64,000 nt of DNA from Kaistella antarctica. Lineage in GTDB: Bacteria > Bacteroidota > Bacteroidia > Flavobacteriales > Weeksellaceae. This document shows, one piece after another, positions 14,866 to 23,558 of this stretch (position 1 is the first letter of the stretch; the number at the start of each line of letters is the position of its first letter). Location of the stretch: positions 434,001-498,000 of the forward strand of contig NZ_FOIX01000002.1 of the NCBI RefSeq assembly GCF_900109615.1. The letters are read 5' to 3'. Under the pieces are notes generated by a model. It did no database searches. It worked only from the letters and a program-made list of their open reading frames with translations, and was not told the origin of the DNA. The translations under genes were made by a program, and so were the position numbers.

Positions 14866-16158
14866 TTAACTTTGTGAAAAGGATTCTATTCTAGAAATCA
14901 ATATCTTATCAACGCGCTGCCTGTCTTTGTCGATAATTTCTAACTCTAGATCTTCTATTTGGATTTTGTCTCCAACTTCGGTGGAACCGTTGTGAGCATT
15001 TAGAAAAAAGCCAACTAACGTGGTATAGTTATCTTTATTTTCAAATTCATAATCTAATTGAAAATATTTAATAAACTCTACGATTGGAAACTGCGCGTCA
15101 GCCAGCCAGGAATTTTCATTTCGTTGGATAATCCGATAGTCGAAATTATCATTGGTCGCCGTATTCCCTACCAATGCGTCTAACACATCATGCATCGTTA
15201 CGATTCCAACAGTGTTCCCATATTCATCGATGACAATTCCGTAGTGATTTTTTTCTTTTTTAAAAATTTCTAATACTTTGTACGCAAAATAATTTTCATT
15301 AAGAAAAACAGGTTGTCTTAAGTGTTTTTTTAAATTAAAAGTAGAAAGATTTTCAATAGGAAACATATCTTTCAACAGGACAATTCCTAAAATGTCATCT
15401 AAATTATTTCCCGTTGTAACTGGATACGCATTATGTTTTTCGTTTCTTATTTTCTCTAAAATATTTTCTAAACTATCATTAATGTTAAAATAGGTAATGG
15501 CGGTTCTGTGCGTTAGAAGCGTATTCACTTTTCGATCGCCCAATTCAAAGACTCTTTCTACAATGCTATGTTCAATTTGGTCGATTTCTCCTTCCAAAGC
15601 GCTTTCTCTAACGATAGATTTTATTTCTTCTTCGGTAATAATACTGTCTGAGGTATTTTTTATTCCCAAAAGTTTTAGCAATAAATTATTGGAGGTAGTT
15701 AAAAGAAGAACGAACGGCGAGGTCACTTTAGATAAAATATCCATTGGTTTTGCGAGCAACGTAATAATCCGCTCCGGAAAAGTCATTGCAATTCTTTTCG
15801 GCAAAAGTTCACCGAGTAAAATAGAAAGATAAGTGATGAAAATAACGATCCCAATCGTTGATAAAGTTTTCGAATAAGGTGAAATAATCGCAAATTGATC
15901 CAGGAAATTTTTGAAATCAGTCGTCAGATTTTCACCAGAATAAACTCCCAGCAAAATCCCGATTAACGTAATTCCGATTTGGACGGTAGATAAAAACTTG
16001 GTTGGGTTTTCTGAAAGTTCAACCGCTTTCTTGGCTGAACTACTGCCTTTTCTGGCTGCGTTTTCTAATTTAAATTTCCGGGAAGAAACAAGTGACATTT
16101 CCGACATTGCAAAAACTCCATTGAGTAGAACGAGTAAAATAATGATTATTAATTCCAT
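14866..16158 (-). CDS. CNNM/CBS-domain membrane protein (hemolysin C family, CorC-like)
   Basis: 430 aa. N-terminal DUF21/CNNM transmembrane domain with about four helices (MELIIIILLVLLNGVFAMSEM, SMVSS-type region, TVQIGITLIGILLGVYSG, IVIFITYLSILLGELLPKR), then two CBS repeats (LLTHRTAITYFNIND, GIVIDEYGNTVGIVTMHDVLDALVG) and a C-terminal CorC_HlyC domain. The family is linked to Mg2+/Co2+ or Na+-dependent cation efflux; the name hemolysin is historical. I use ATG 16158; one upstream TTG (16161) is possible. It has its own -7 element TATCTTTG at 16178-16185 on the minus strand, 19 nt before the start. Confidence 0.88.
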   Translation of the reverse strand: MELIIIILLVLLNGVFAMSEMSLVSSRKFKLENAARKGSSSAKKAVELSENPTKFLSTVQIGITLIGILLGVYSGENLTTDFKNFLDQFAIISPYSKTLSTIGIVIFITYLSILLGELLPKRIAMTFPERIITLLAKPMDILSKVTSPFVLLLTTSNNLLLKLLGIKNTSDSIITEEEIKSIVRESALEGEIDQIEHSIVERVFELGDRKVNTLLTHRTAITYFNINDSLENILEKIRNEKHNAYPVTTGNNLDDILGIVLLKDMFPIENLSTFNLKKHLRQPVFLNENYFAYKVLEIFKKEKNHYGIVIDEYGNTVGIVTMHDVLDALVGNTATNDNFDYRIIQRNENSWLADAQFPIVEFIKYFQLDYEFENKDNYTTLVGFFLNAHNGSTEVGDKIQIEDLELEIIDKDRQRVDKILISRIESFSQS

Positions 16159-16177
16159 CAAAAATTTTTAATTATCA

Positions 16178-16185
16178 CAAAGATA
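16178..16185 (-). promoter_or_regulatory. -7 element (TATCTTTG) for the CNNM gene
   Basis: Exact TAnnTTTG on the minus strand, ending 19 nt before ATG 16158. No clear -33. Confidence 0.55.
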
Positions 16186-16212
16186 ATTTTTTTGAGGTTA
16201 TCATTTTAATTT

Positions 16213-17070
16213 TTACTTGCGATGCGAATAGCCCAAACTTGTTGTTTCAGCATCGATGAGAATCTTTCGGTCTTCAAAAATTTCTTCCATCACGCGATGG
16301 TAATGTTCAAACTGATGAATGTCGATATGGCCAGCTTTCAAAATAACATATAATATGGTGCGTTCTGGATTAATCTCAGATAGATCAATAGCAGTTTTAA
16401 TGGGCACTAAACGGTCCTCGCTGCCATGAATAATCTTGATTGGACAGCGAACATTCTTTAAATATTGAAAAGTAGGAATGTTATAACGCAGAAAAGGTTT
16501 TGCTGGCATAAACGGCATATAGCGATGAATTGTCCGCAGCAAGGAATACAGAGGGGAAGTCAAAATTAATAAATGCGGATTATTTTTTGAAGCAAGTCTA
16601 GCCGCAAATCCCGCGCCGAGTGATCGTCCGTAAACTACAATTTGATCCTCGCTAAATTCTTCTTTCACAATATTGTAGATGAATTGGGAATCTCTTTTCA
16701 TAGCTTCAACTGTCCGTTTACCCGTGCTTTTTCCAAAACCTCGATAGTCCATCATCACCACTTCATAGCCCAGTCGCGTAAAATCGATCGCAAATTTTCC
16801 CCAACCTTTAATGCTTTTCGTATTCCCTTTTAAATATATAACCACGCCTTTCGGATCATCAACTTGAAAATGAAGATAACTGATATTCGCTCCTTTTTCA
16901 GTTTCGACAAATTTTTCTTCGGCTTTTAAATGATCATAAGCGAATTTAAAATCGGCCGGAAGTTTTTCAGGTTGAAAAAAGAATCTGTGTTGAAAGAAAT
17001 AGATTAAGATCCCAATCACCAAAATTACGATGACGATGATTGCGGCGATTAAATAGAGATCGATCTTCAT
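16213..17070 (-). CDS. Alpha/beta hydrolase (BEM46-like), membrane-anchored
   Basis: 285 aa. One N-terminal membrane helix (LIAAIIVIVILVIGILIYFF), then a hydrolase fold related to the protein at 14039: IYLKGNTKSIKGWGKF, MDYRGFGKSTGKR, VVYGRSLGAGFAARLA (nucleophile Ser), HGSEDRLVP (Asp), and AGHIDIHQF (His). The oxyanion-region HG of the paralog is replaced by KG here. The catalytic triad is intact, so it is probably active; the substrate is unknown. It sits 51 bp upstream of the CNNM gene on the same strand. Confidence 0.83.
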   Translation of the reverse strand: MKIDLYLIAAIIVIVILVIGILIYFFQHRFFFQPEKLPADFKFAYDHLKAEEKFVETEKGANISYLHFQVDDPKGVVIYLKGNTKSIKGWGKFAIDFTRLGYEVVMMDYRGFGKSTGKRTVEAMKRDSQFIYNIVKEEFSEDQIVVYGRSLGAGFAARLASKNNPHLLILTSPLYSLLRTIHRYMPFMPAKPFLRYNIPTFQYLKNVRCPIKIIHGSEDRLVPIKTAIDLSEINPERTILYVILKAGHIDIHQFEHYHRVMEEIFEDRKILIDAETTSLGYSHRK

Positions 17071-17120
17071 AGCCTAAATTTATATAAATTTAAGTCAGGA
17101 ATAAGGAAATCAACATTTAA

Positions 17121-18083
17121 TTAAAGGAAGTTTTTAAAAACCAACCATTTTGCCTGATAGAAATTTTTGATTTGGTTTTTCTGACGAAGCTGAAGGGTTT
17201 TTGGAATCTGTGCGTAAAATGAAAAATGCGCTCGCAAAACGGCCCAGAAATGGGGCATTCCATTTTTGTACCCAAAGTAAATGCCAGCAAAACCGTCTAA
17301 TATCAAACGAAAGGGAAGGAGCCACACTAAAGTTATCAACGGCATATTTTTTAGAATCATCGAAAAATTATTTCGAATATTTAAGAATGTTTTTTGTGGA
17401 CTTTGTTTATTTAATGTTCCGCCACCGACGTGATAGACCGTAGATTTAGAGGTGTAGTAAATCTTTTTGCCGGCATTTTTTAAACGCCAGCATAAATCGA
17501 TTTCTTCTTGATGGGCAAAAAATCTGGCATCAAAGCCATTCTGATTCCAAAAATCTTCAGCTCGAATAAAAAAGCAACATCCAGACGCCCACATAATCTC
17601 GACTTCATCATCATATTGCCCTTGGTCTTTTTCAATATGTTCGAAAACTCTTCCTCTACAATAAGGATAACCGAGATTATCAAGAAAACCACCGGCAGCG
17701 CCTGCAAATTCAAAATGATTTCGTTGATTATAATCCAAAATTTTAGGTTGAATTGCGGCAATGTTTTTATTGTTTTCAAATAACGATAGAATCGGAGCGA
17801 GCCAATTCTCAGTAACTTCTACATCAGAATTCAAGAGACAATAAAATTCTTGATCGATGTGTCTTAAACCTTCATTATAGCCGCCCGCAAATCCGTGATT
17901 TTTTTCATTCATAATGATTTGAACGGTGGGGAAATGATTTCTTAAAAAAGAGACGGAATCGTCAGTCGAGCAATTGTCAATCACATAAATAGCTGCATCG
18001 TTGGAATGTTGAATCACGTTGGGAAGAAATTTTTCTAACCAACTTTTACCATTCCAGTTTAATATGACGATTGCTAAATTCAA
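17121..18083 (-). CDS. Glycosyltransferase family 2
   Basis: 320 aa GT-A fold glycosyltransferase, rhamnosyltransferase/WbbL-like. Seen: VILNWNGKSWLEKFLP at the N-terminus, YVIDNCSTDDSVSFL (nucleotide-sugar binding), NHGFAGGYNEGL, the metal-binding-type LLNSDVEV, and WASGCCFFIRAED...EEIDLCWRL, the usual acceptor-side motif. The C-terminal part has a hydrophobic helix pair. The start codon is TTG at 18083; the codon two positions upstream is a stop, so no longer form exists. Likely adds a sugar to cell-surface polysaccharide; donor and acceptor unknown. It lies 30 bp after the acyltransferase gene. Confidence 0.88.
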   Translation of the reverse strand: MNLAIVILNWNGKSWLEKFLPNVIQHSNDAAIYVIDNCSTDDSVSFLRNHFPTVQIIMNEKNHGFAGGYNEGLRHIDQEFYCLLNSDVEVTENWLAPILSLFENNKNIAAIQPKILDYNQRNHFEFAGAAGGFLDNLGYPYCRGRVFEHIEKDQGQYDDEVEIMWASGCCFFIRAEDFWNQNGFDARFFAHQEEIDLCWRLKNAGKKIYYTSKSTVYHVGGGTLNKQSPQKTFLNIRNNFSMILKNMPLITLVWLLPFRLILDGFAGIYFGYKNGMPHFWAVLRAHFSFYAQIPKTLQLRQKNQIKNFYQAKWLVFKNFL

Positions 18084-18113
18084 GGTTCAATTATAAAAAA
18101 TAGGGGAGCGTTT

Positions 18114-18986
18114 TTAGCCCATTATTTTAATGGCATTTTGATATTTCCATTTTCTATGTGACCAAAGATAGTTGTCTGGTCGTTTGTTAATGGTGTTTTC
18201 CAAATGCTGATGAAATTTTTTCACGACTTCATGTTCTACAAATTTTTCCCCATCAGGTCTTATTCGGTAATAATTTACCTGGTAGAATCCGCGTTTCACT
18301 TTTTTCATGTCACAATAGACAAAAGCCAGATCCATTCGCGTTGAAAGTTTATCGTACCCTACAAAAACTGGTGTTTTTTGGTTGAGGAAATTGAGGCCAA
18401 ATGTTACCTCTGAAGAGTGCGGCGTTTGATCTGCTACAAATAAATAAATGGAATTTCCATCATTTGGATTTCTAAATATATGACGGACAACTTCTTTGGC
18501 TTCTAACGGCTGGTTTCCAAAATGAGTTCTTAATTCTCTGATTTTTTGTTCCCAAAAACCACTCTGAACTTTTCGATAAACGGGATAACTGTTTACTTGC
18601 GGAACGACAGTCGCCAAGGCATTAAACCATTCCCAGTTGAAAACATGACCTGCTAAAAGAATAATATTTTTCTTTTCAGCGTTGGCTTCATGGTAGACGT
18701 CTTGATTAATATGTTGTACTCTAACACGCAATTCATTGGATGAAATCGTAAATGATTTAAAGGTTTCTACAATGTAATCACAAAAATTTCGATAAAATTT
18801 CTTCTCAATTTTTTTAAGTTCTGCGGCTGATTTTGTCGGAAATGAATTTTGAAGATTTGTAAAAACCACTTTTCGTCTGTAGCCAACAAGATGGTAGATT
18901 ACAAAAAAGATGAAATCTGAAAATACGTACAAAATTCCCAATGGAAGTTTTGAAAAAAGTAGTAAAAATTTAAATATAAAATTCAT
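18114..18986 (-). CDS. Lysophospholipid/lipid A acyltransferase family protein (LpxL/HtrB-like)
   Basis: 290 aa. By family, adds a secondary fatty acyl chain to lipid A precursors at the inner membrane. Seen: N-terminal membrane segment (FIFKFLLLFSKLPLGILYVF), VVFTNLQNSFP, FYRNFCDYIVETFK, the catalytic HX4E in GHVFNWEW, YPVYRKVQ, and VADQTPHSSE, all typical of the Bacteroidota LpxL-type clade. It is the first gene of a minus-strand pair with the glycosyltransferase. A -7 element TAAATTTG lies 10 nt before its ATG. Confidence 0.87.
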   Translation of the reverse strand: MNFIFKFLLLFSKLPLGILYVFSDFIFFVIYHLVGYRRKVVFTNLQNSFPTKSAAELKKIEKKFYRNFCDYIVETFKSFTISSNELRVRVQHINQDVYHEANAEKKNIILLAGHVFNWEWFNALATVVPQVNSYPVYRKVQSGFWEQKIRELRTHFGNQPLEAKEVVRHIFRNPNDGNSIYLFVADQTPHSSEVTFGLNFLNQKTPVFVGYDKLSTRMDLAFVYCDMKKVKRGFYQVNYYRIRPDGEKFVEHEVVKKFHQHLENTINKRPDNYLWSHRKWKYQNAIKIMG

Positions 18987-18996
18987 AAACAGAGTG

Positions 18997-19004
18997 CAAA
19001 TTTA
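18997..19004 (-). promoter_or_regulatory. -7 element (TAAATTTG) for the LpxL-like gene
   Basis: Exact TAnnTTTG on the minus strand, ending 10 nt before ATG 18986, which implies a very short leader. Confidence 0.5.
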
Positions 19005-19071
19005 GTGATTATAAACTTTACGGTTCATTCTATTTTTATTAATTTGCGGGGAATAACATGATCTATCCAAA

Positions 19072-19662
19072 ATGAAAAATAGCCAATTTAAAGTTTTAGC
19101 CTTCTCTTCTTTATTAATTACAAGTTTAGCGTGTTCGCAGAAAACAGATGCAATTAAATCTACAGAAGTGCAGTCCGACAAAACCGTTTTAGTCGAAACC
19201 GATAGTACCGCGATTTTAGCAGCCAAGAAAAAAGCCGCGGCGGAAGAGAAAGCGAAACTTCCGAAGCCTTATAATGACAAAGAAAACGCTGAAGAAAAAA
19301 TTGCTCAGTTGGTAAAACAAGCGCAGGCTGAAAATAAAAATATCATGCTGCAAGCTGGTGGAAACTGGTGTATTTGGTGTTTGCGATTTAATCAGTTTGT
19401 TCAGACCACTCCAGAACTTAAAAATATCGTAGACGAAAATTATATTTATTACCACTTAAATTATTCGCCGGAAAATAAAAATGAGAAAGTTTTTGCGAAG
19501 TATGATCATCCAGGTGTAAAGTTTGGTTATCCCGTTTTCGTTGTTTTAGATAAAAACGGAAAAATGATTCATACCCAAGACAGCGCCGTTTTGGAAGAAG
19601 GAAAAGAATACAGCATTGAGAAAGTAAAAGCATTCTTTCAGGAATGGGCGCCAAAATCATAA
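19072..19662 (+). CDS. Thioredoxin-fold lipoprotein
   Basis: 196 aa. The signal peptide ends in a lipobox (LITSLAC, Cys at about residue 21), so it is a lipoprotein exported across the inner membrane. A charged Lys/Glu/Ala-rich linker (AAKKKAAAEEKAKLPKPY) precedes a thioredoxin-like domain whose active site is WCIWC within GGNWCIWCLRF, followed by PVFVVLDKNGKMIHTQ. This resembles the thioredoxin_7/DsbD-gamma group, so a role in periplasmic disulfide reduction or isomerisation is likely. No DsbD-like partner is adjacent. The gene is isolated and shares a bidirectional terminator with the aldehyde dehydrogenase. Confidence 0.82.
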   Translation: MKNSQFKVLAFSSLLITSLACSQKTDAIKSTEVQSDKTVLVETDSTAILAAKKKAAAEEKAKLPKPYNDKENAEEKIAQLVKQAQAENKNIMLQAGGNWCIWCLRFNQFVQTTPELKNIVDENYIYYHLNYSPENKNEKVFAKYDHPGVKFGYPVFVVLDKNGKMIHTQDSAVLEEGKEYSIEKVKAFFQEWAPKS

Positions 19663-19664
19663 GA

Positions 19665-19703
19665 CAAAAAAAGTCTCGTCGCAATGACGAGACTTTGTTT
19701 TTA
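19665..19703. terminator. Bidirectional terminator between lipoprotein and aldehyde dehydrogenase genes
   Basis: Perfect 11-bp stem AAAGTCTCGTC (19670-19680) / GACGAGACTTT (19686-19696), loop GCAAT, with A-rich and T-rich flanks serving both strands. Confidence 0.85.
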
Positions 19704-21062
19704 CAAAAGTTTCTTAATCCAGCTCAGTTTTTTCTCAGAATAAGGTGGATATTTTAAATCAGGTTCGCCCCAAGTTGCTCTATCAAGAATAGATTTCATA
19801 TGAGAAAATGCCTGGAATCCGTACTTCCCATGGTAGTTTCCAATGCCAGAATTTCCCACGCCACCAAATGGCAGATGATCATTACTTAAATGCATCACCA
19901 CATCATTAATACAGCCACCACCAAAAGAAACTTTAGAGGTAAAGCTTTCTTTCTCATCAGAATTGCTGGTGAATAAATAGGCCGCAAGTGGTTTGTCGTG
20001 CGCACTTATTTGAAGTAACGCCTCATTAAAATTCTTGAAAGTGAGTATAGGCAATATGGGTCCGAAAATTTCCTCCTGCATCACGGCATCGTCCCAAGTT
20101 ACGTTATGTAATAACGTAGGTTCTATATAATTTTTAGAAGAATCGGTCTTCCCACCATAGAATATTTTTTCTTGATCGATTAAATTTATTAATCGATTAT
20201 AATTCTTTTCATTAATGATTCTGGTATATTGTTCAGCATCGATACCATAATTGAATTTTTGGATGTACGATTTCAAAGAATCTAAAAAGCTATCTTTTAC
20301 CTTTTCATCAACTAAAATATAATCTGGTGCCACGCAGGTTTGTCCCGCATTTAAAAACTTTCCCCAAACAATTCTTTTAGCGGCAACTTCGAAATTGGCT
20401 GAAGAGGTTACGATCGCCGGACTTTTTCCACCCAGCTCTAAAGTTACGGGAGTTAAATGTTTTGCAGCAGCTTCGTAAACGATTTTACCCACTGTTGAAC
20501 TCCCTGTAAAAAATATTTTGTCGAATTTTAATTTTAGTATTTCAGTAATTTCTTCTACACCACCTTCTACCACGTATAAGTATTCTTTTGGAAAATTTTC
20601 ATTAATAATTTTAGCCATGACTTTCATGGAGTTCTCAGCGATTTCGCTTGGCTTCAAAATGCAGGTGTTTCCGGCGGCCAACGCGGCAATCATTGGTGAG
20701 AATGAAAGTTGATAAGGATAATTCCAAGCACCGATTACCAAAGTGCATCCAAGCGGTTCGGGATAAATTTTGCTTGAACCGAGTTGGTTTGCTAGATTGG
20801 TGCCAACCCTTTTTGGTTTTGCTAAAGAATTAAGATTTTTTAAGTAATAGTCGATATCTTTTAAAACGAAGGAGATTTCAGTCGTGAAAGTGTCAAATTT
20901 TGATTTGCCGAAATCTGCGTAAATAGCTTCATATAATAAACTCTCATTTTTTTGGATGACCTCTTTCAATTTTTCCAGATACATTTTGCGAAATTTAATA
21001 TTTTTGGTTTTCTGTGTATTGAAAAATTCCCGTTGATCACTTAAAATATCTTGAAAATTCAT
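19701..21062 (-). CDS. Aldehyde dehydrogenase
   Basis: 453 aa NAD(P)+-dependent aldehyde dehydrogenase of the class 3 (ALDH3/YwdH-like) type: relatively short, with no leader. Seen: GAWNYPYQLS (substrate tunnel), FTGSSTVGKIVYEAAAKH (NAD binding), general-base Glu in LELGGKSP, catalytic Cys in NAGQTCVAPDY, EEIFGPILP and LPFGGVGNSGIGNYHG. The C-terminus ends in a hydrophobic basic stretch. It likely oxidises fatty or aromatic aldehydes; the exact substrate is unknown. It is divergent from the SDR gene at 21197, with a 134-bp AT-rich gap in which I see no exact TAnnTTTG. Confidence 0.9.
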   Translation of the reverse strand: MNFQDILSDQREFFNTQKTKNIKFRKMYLEKLKEVIQKNESLLYEAIYADFGKSKFDTFTTEISFVLKDIDYYLKNLNSLAKPKRVGTNLANQLGSSKIYPEPLGCTLVIGAWNYPYQLSFSPMIAALAAGNTCILKPSEIAENSMKVMAKIINENFPKEYLYVVEGGVEEITEILKLKFDKIFFTGSSTVGKIVYEAAAKHLTPVTLELGGKSPAIVTSSANFEVAAKRIVWGKFLNAGQTCVAPDYILVDEKVKDSFLDSLKSYIQKFNYGIDAEQYTRIINEKNYNRLINLIDQEKIFYGGKTDSSKNYIEPTLLHNVTWDDAVMQEEIFGPILPILTFKNFNEALLQISAHDKPLAAYLFTSNSDEKESFTSKVSFGGGCINDVVMHLSNDHLPFGGVGNSGIGNYHGKYGFQAFSHMKSILDRATWGEPDLKYPPYSEKKLSWIKKLL

Positions 21063-21196
21063 TACTTTTAATTATTAATTTAATGTAAGTTTAGCGTTAA
21101 GTTATTAATAATAGTAATAACCTTTTGGATGCCTCAAAATTGATAACAACTATCAATCCAAACAAATTTATCATTAAATAATTAAATTACCTTAAA

Positions 21197-22003
21197 ATGG
21201 ATTTTAAAAATAAAATAGTATTGATCACAGGCGGCTGCTCTGGAATCGGCAAAATTATGGGCCGGAAATCTTTAGAAAGAGGTTGCGAAAAACTAGTGAT
21301 ATGGGATATTAATGAAGAAGGTTTAGCCACAACTAAACAAGAGTTTTCCAAGCTTGGTGGTGAAGTTTCTACTTTTAAAATCGACCTCTCCAATTTGGAT
21401 GAAATTAAAATTATGGCTCAACGCGTTAGAACTGAAGTCTGTTCAATTGATATTCTCATTAACAATGCGGGAATTGTTGTGGGCAAGTACTTCCACGAGC
21501 ACACCCACGAGCAAATTGTTAAAAGCATGTCTATCAACACTACCGCTTTAATGCATACGACTTTGGAATTTTTGCCAGGAATGATTGCTAAAAATTCTGG
21601 TGCGATTTGTAATATCGCTTCCTCGGCTGGCTTAATTTCTAATCCGAAAATGTCGGTATATGCTTCTTCAAAGTGGGCCGTTGTTGGTTGGGGCGATAGC
21701 GTTCGCTTGGAAATGCAACAGTTAAAGAAAAATGTTTCGGTAACGACCATTATGCCGTTCTTTATTAATACAGGTATGTTCGATGGAGTGAAGTCGAAAG
21801 TGATTCCAATTTTAGAACCTGAACGAACTTCAGAAAGAATGATTAAGGCCATTGAGAAGGAAACGAAAATGTTTGCACTGCCTCTTCCTTATTGGTTTAT
21901 CCGACTTTCGCAAGGACTTTTACCGATACCAGCTTTTGATTGGGTGATGGATAATGTGTTTGGCGTTTATGATACCATGAAAGAATTTATCGGTCGGAAA
22001 TAA
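21197..22003 (+). CDS. SDR-family NAD(P)-dependent oxidoreductase
   Basis: 268 aa classical-type short-chain dehydrogenase. Seen: cofactor motif TGGCSGIGK at residues 10-18, NNAG in the central strand, SSAG with the catalytic Ser, and YASSK (Tyr-x3-Lys). The C-terminus carries a hydrophobic stretch (LPLPYWFIRLSQGLLPIPAF), a feature of the retinol-dehydrogenase/DHRS-like membrane-associated SDRs. The substrate is unknown, possibly a lipid or sterol-like alcohol. It lies 58 bp before purB, but purB has its own -7 element, so an operon is not required. Confidence 0.85.
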   Translation: MDFKNKIVLITGGCSGIGKIMGRKSLERGCEKLVIWDINEEGLATTKQEFSKLGGEVSTFKIDLSNLDEIKIMAQRVRTEVCSIDILINNAGIVVGKYFHEHTHEQIVKSMSINTTALMHTTLEFLPGMIAKNSGAICNIASSAGLISNPKMSVYASSKWAVVGWGDSVRLEMQQLKKNVSVTTIMPFFINTGMFDGVKSKVIPILEPERTSERMIKAIEKETKMFALPLPYWFIRLSQGLLPIPAFDWVMDNVFGVYDTMKEFIGRK

Positions 22004-22027
22004 ATTTTATGGCTGAAATATTTTCCT

Positions 22028-22035
22028 TAAATTTG
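22028..22035 (+). promoter_or_regulatory. -7 element (TAAATTTG) for purB
   Basis: Exact TAnnTTTG, 26 nt before ATG 22062. Because its last G is the first base of the upstream GTG start candidate (22035), that GTG cannot be the start if this promoter is used. Confidence 0.55.
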
Positions 22036-22061
22036 TGCGAGTAAAAATTAAAAAAGAAAGA

Positions 22062-23489
22062 ATGAATTCCTACAAAAATCCTCTTGAAGAACGCTATTCA
22101 AGCGAGGAAATGCTTTATAATTTTTCTCCCAACAACAAGTTCAGAAACTGGCGAAAATTATGGATTGCCTTAGCCGAAATTGAAAAGGATTTAGGTCTTG
22201 ATATTTCCGATGAGCAAATTACGCAACTCAAAGAAAACGCGGAAGAAATTGATTATGTCAAAGCTGCTGAATACGAGAAGAAATTCCGTCACGATGTGAT
22301 GGCGCATGTTCATACGTATGGCGATGCTGCACCTCTGGCAAAAGGAATTATTCATCTTGGAGCAACTTCAGCTTTTGTTGGCGATAATACAGACTTAATT
22401 CAGATGCGAGACGGCCTATTGTTGATCAGAAAACAATTGGTCAATGTAATGAAGAATCTTGCTGATTTTGCCATTCAATATAAAGATTTACCTACTCTCG
22501 GTTTTACGCATTATCAACCTGCACAATTAACTACCGTTGGAAAACGGGCCACTTTATGGTTGCAGTCTTTGGTTTTAGATTTTGAAGAATTAGAATTTTT
22601 CATTGAAACTTTAAGATTTAGAGGCGTAAAAGGAACGACCGGAACTGCCGCAAGTTTTTTAGAGTTGTTTGATGGTGATTATACCAAAGTAAAACATTTA
22701 GATAAAGAATTATCGAGTCGTTTTGGTTTTGATAAAGTATTCGGAGTTTCAGGACAAACGTACGATCGAAAAATTGATGCAAAAGTGGTCGCATTGCTTT
22801 CTAACATTGCACAATCTGCTCATAAGTTTTCAAACGATTTAAGGCTTTTACAAAATTTAAAAGAAATAGAAGAACCTTTCGAGAAAAGTCAAATTGGCTC
22901 TTCTGCGATGGCTTACAAACGAAATCCAATGCGTTCTGAAAGAATCGGTGCTTTGGCGAAATTTGTAATGTCACTTTCGTCGAGTTCCGCAATGGTTGCG
23001 TCAACACAATGGTTTGAAAGAACTTTGGATGATTCTGCAAACAAGAGATTAACCATTCCACAATCGTTTCTAGCGGTGGATGCGATTCTTTTGATTTGGA
23101 ATAATATCATGAACGGAATTGTAGTTTATGAAAATAGAATTCAGAAGCATATCATGGATGAACTTCCTTTTATGGCGACCGAATATATCATTATGGAAGA
23201 AGTGAAATCAGGCGGTGACCGTCAGGAAATTCACGAAACGATCCGTGTTCACTCTATGGAAGCCAGTAAAAAGGTCAAAGAAGAAGGCAAGGAAAATGAT
23301 TTGATTGCCAGAATCATGAATGACACTTCAATGAAAATGGATAAATCAAAAATTAGAGAAGTGCTCGACCCCAAAAACTTCATTGGTTTCGCGCCAATAC
23401 AAACGGAAGAGTTTATCGAAAATGAGGTAAACCCAATCTTGAAAAAGTACGCCGACTTAATCGGGTTAAAAGCCGACCTTAAAGTATAA
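22062..23489 (+). CDS. purB: Adenylosuccinate lyase
   Basis: 475 aa, fumarase/aspartase superfamily. Cleaves SAICAR to AICAR and adenylosuccinate to AMP, each releasing fumarate. Seen: YSSEEMLYNFSPNNKFRNWRKLW, RHDVMAHVH, LGATSAFVGDNTDL, THYQPAQLTTVGKR, TYDRKIDAKV, and the signature SSAMAYKRNPMRSE. I chose ATG 22062 (MNSYKNPLEERY) over the GTG at 22035, which lies in the promoter. It is followed by a hairpin terminator before purL and forms the start of a purine cluster (purB, purL, purC, purF). Confidence 0.95.
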   Translation: MNSYKNPLEERYSSEEMLYNFSPNNKFRNWRKLWIALAEIEKDLGLDISDEQITQLKENAEEIDYVKAAEYEKKFRHDVMAHVHTYGDAAPLAKGIIHLGATSAFVGDNTDLIQMRDGLLLIRKQLVNVMKNLADFAIQYKDLPTLGFTHYQPAQLTTVGKRATLWLQSLVLDFEELEFFIETLRFRGVKGTTGTAASFLELFDGDYTKVKHLDKELSSRFGFDKVFGVSGQTYDRKIDAKVVALLSNIAQSAHKFSNDLRLLQNLKEIEEPFEKSQIGSSAMAYKRNPMRSERIGALAKFVMSLSSSSAMVASTQWFERTLDDSANKRLTIPQSFLAVDAILLIWNNIMNGIVVYENRIQKHIMDELPFMATEYIIMEEVKSGGDRQEIHETIRVHSMEASKKVKEEGKENDLIARIMNDTSMKMDKSKIREVLDPKNFIGFAPIQTEEFIENEVNPILKKYADLIGLKADLKV

Positions 23490-23495
23490 CTTATT

Positions 23496-23523
23496 AATGC
23501 AGTCTTTTTGGCTGCATTTTTTA
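23496..23523 (+). terminator. Terminator of purB
   Basis: Arms AATGCAG (23496-23502) and CTGCATT (23512-23518), then a T run to 23523. It lies between purB and purL, so purL may be made by readthrough or its own promoter. Confidence 0.7.
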
Positions 23524-23558
23524 TTAAGCTCCAGCGGAGCGAAATATTTGTAGAAAAA

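Noticed and set aside
22035-22061. GTG start of purB
   Set aside because: The GTG overlaps the -7 promoter element; the conserved N-terminus begins at ATG 22062.
23508-23558. Longer N-terminus for purL
   Set aside because: Begins within the purB terminator hairpin; the family start MKKRIFVEK is at 23559.
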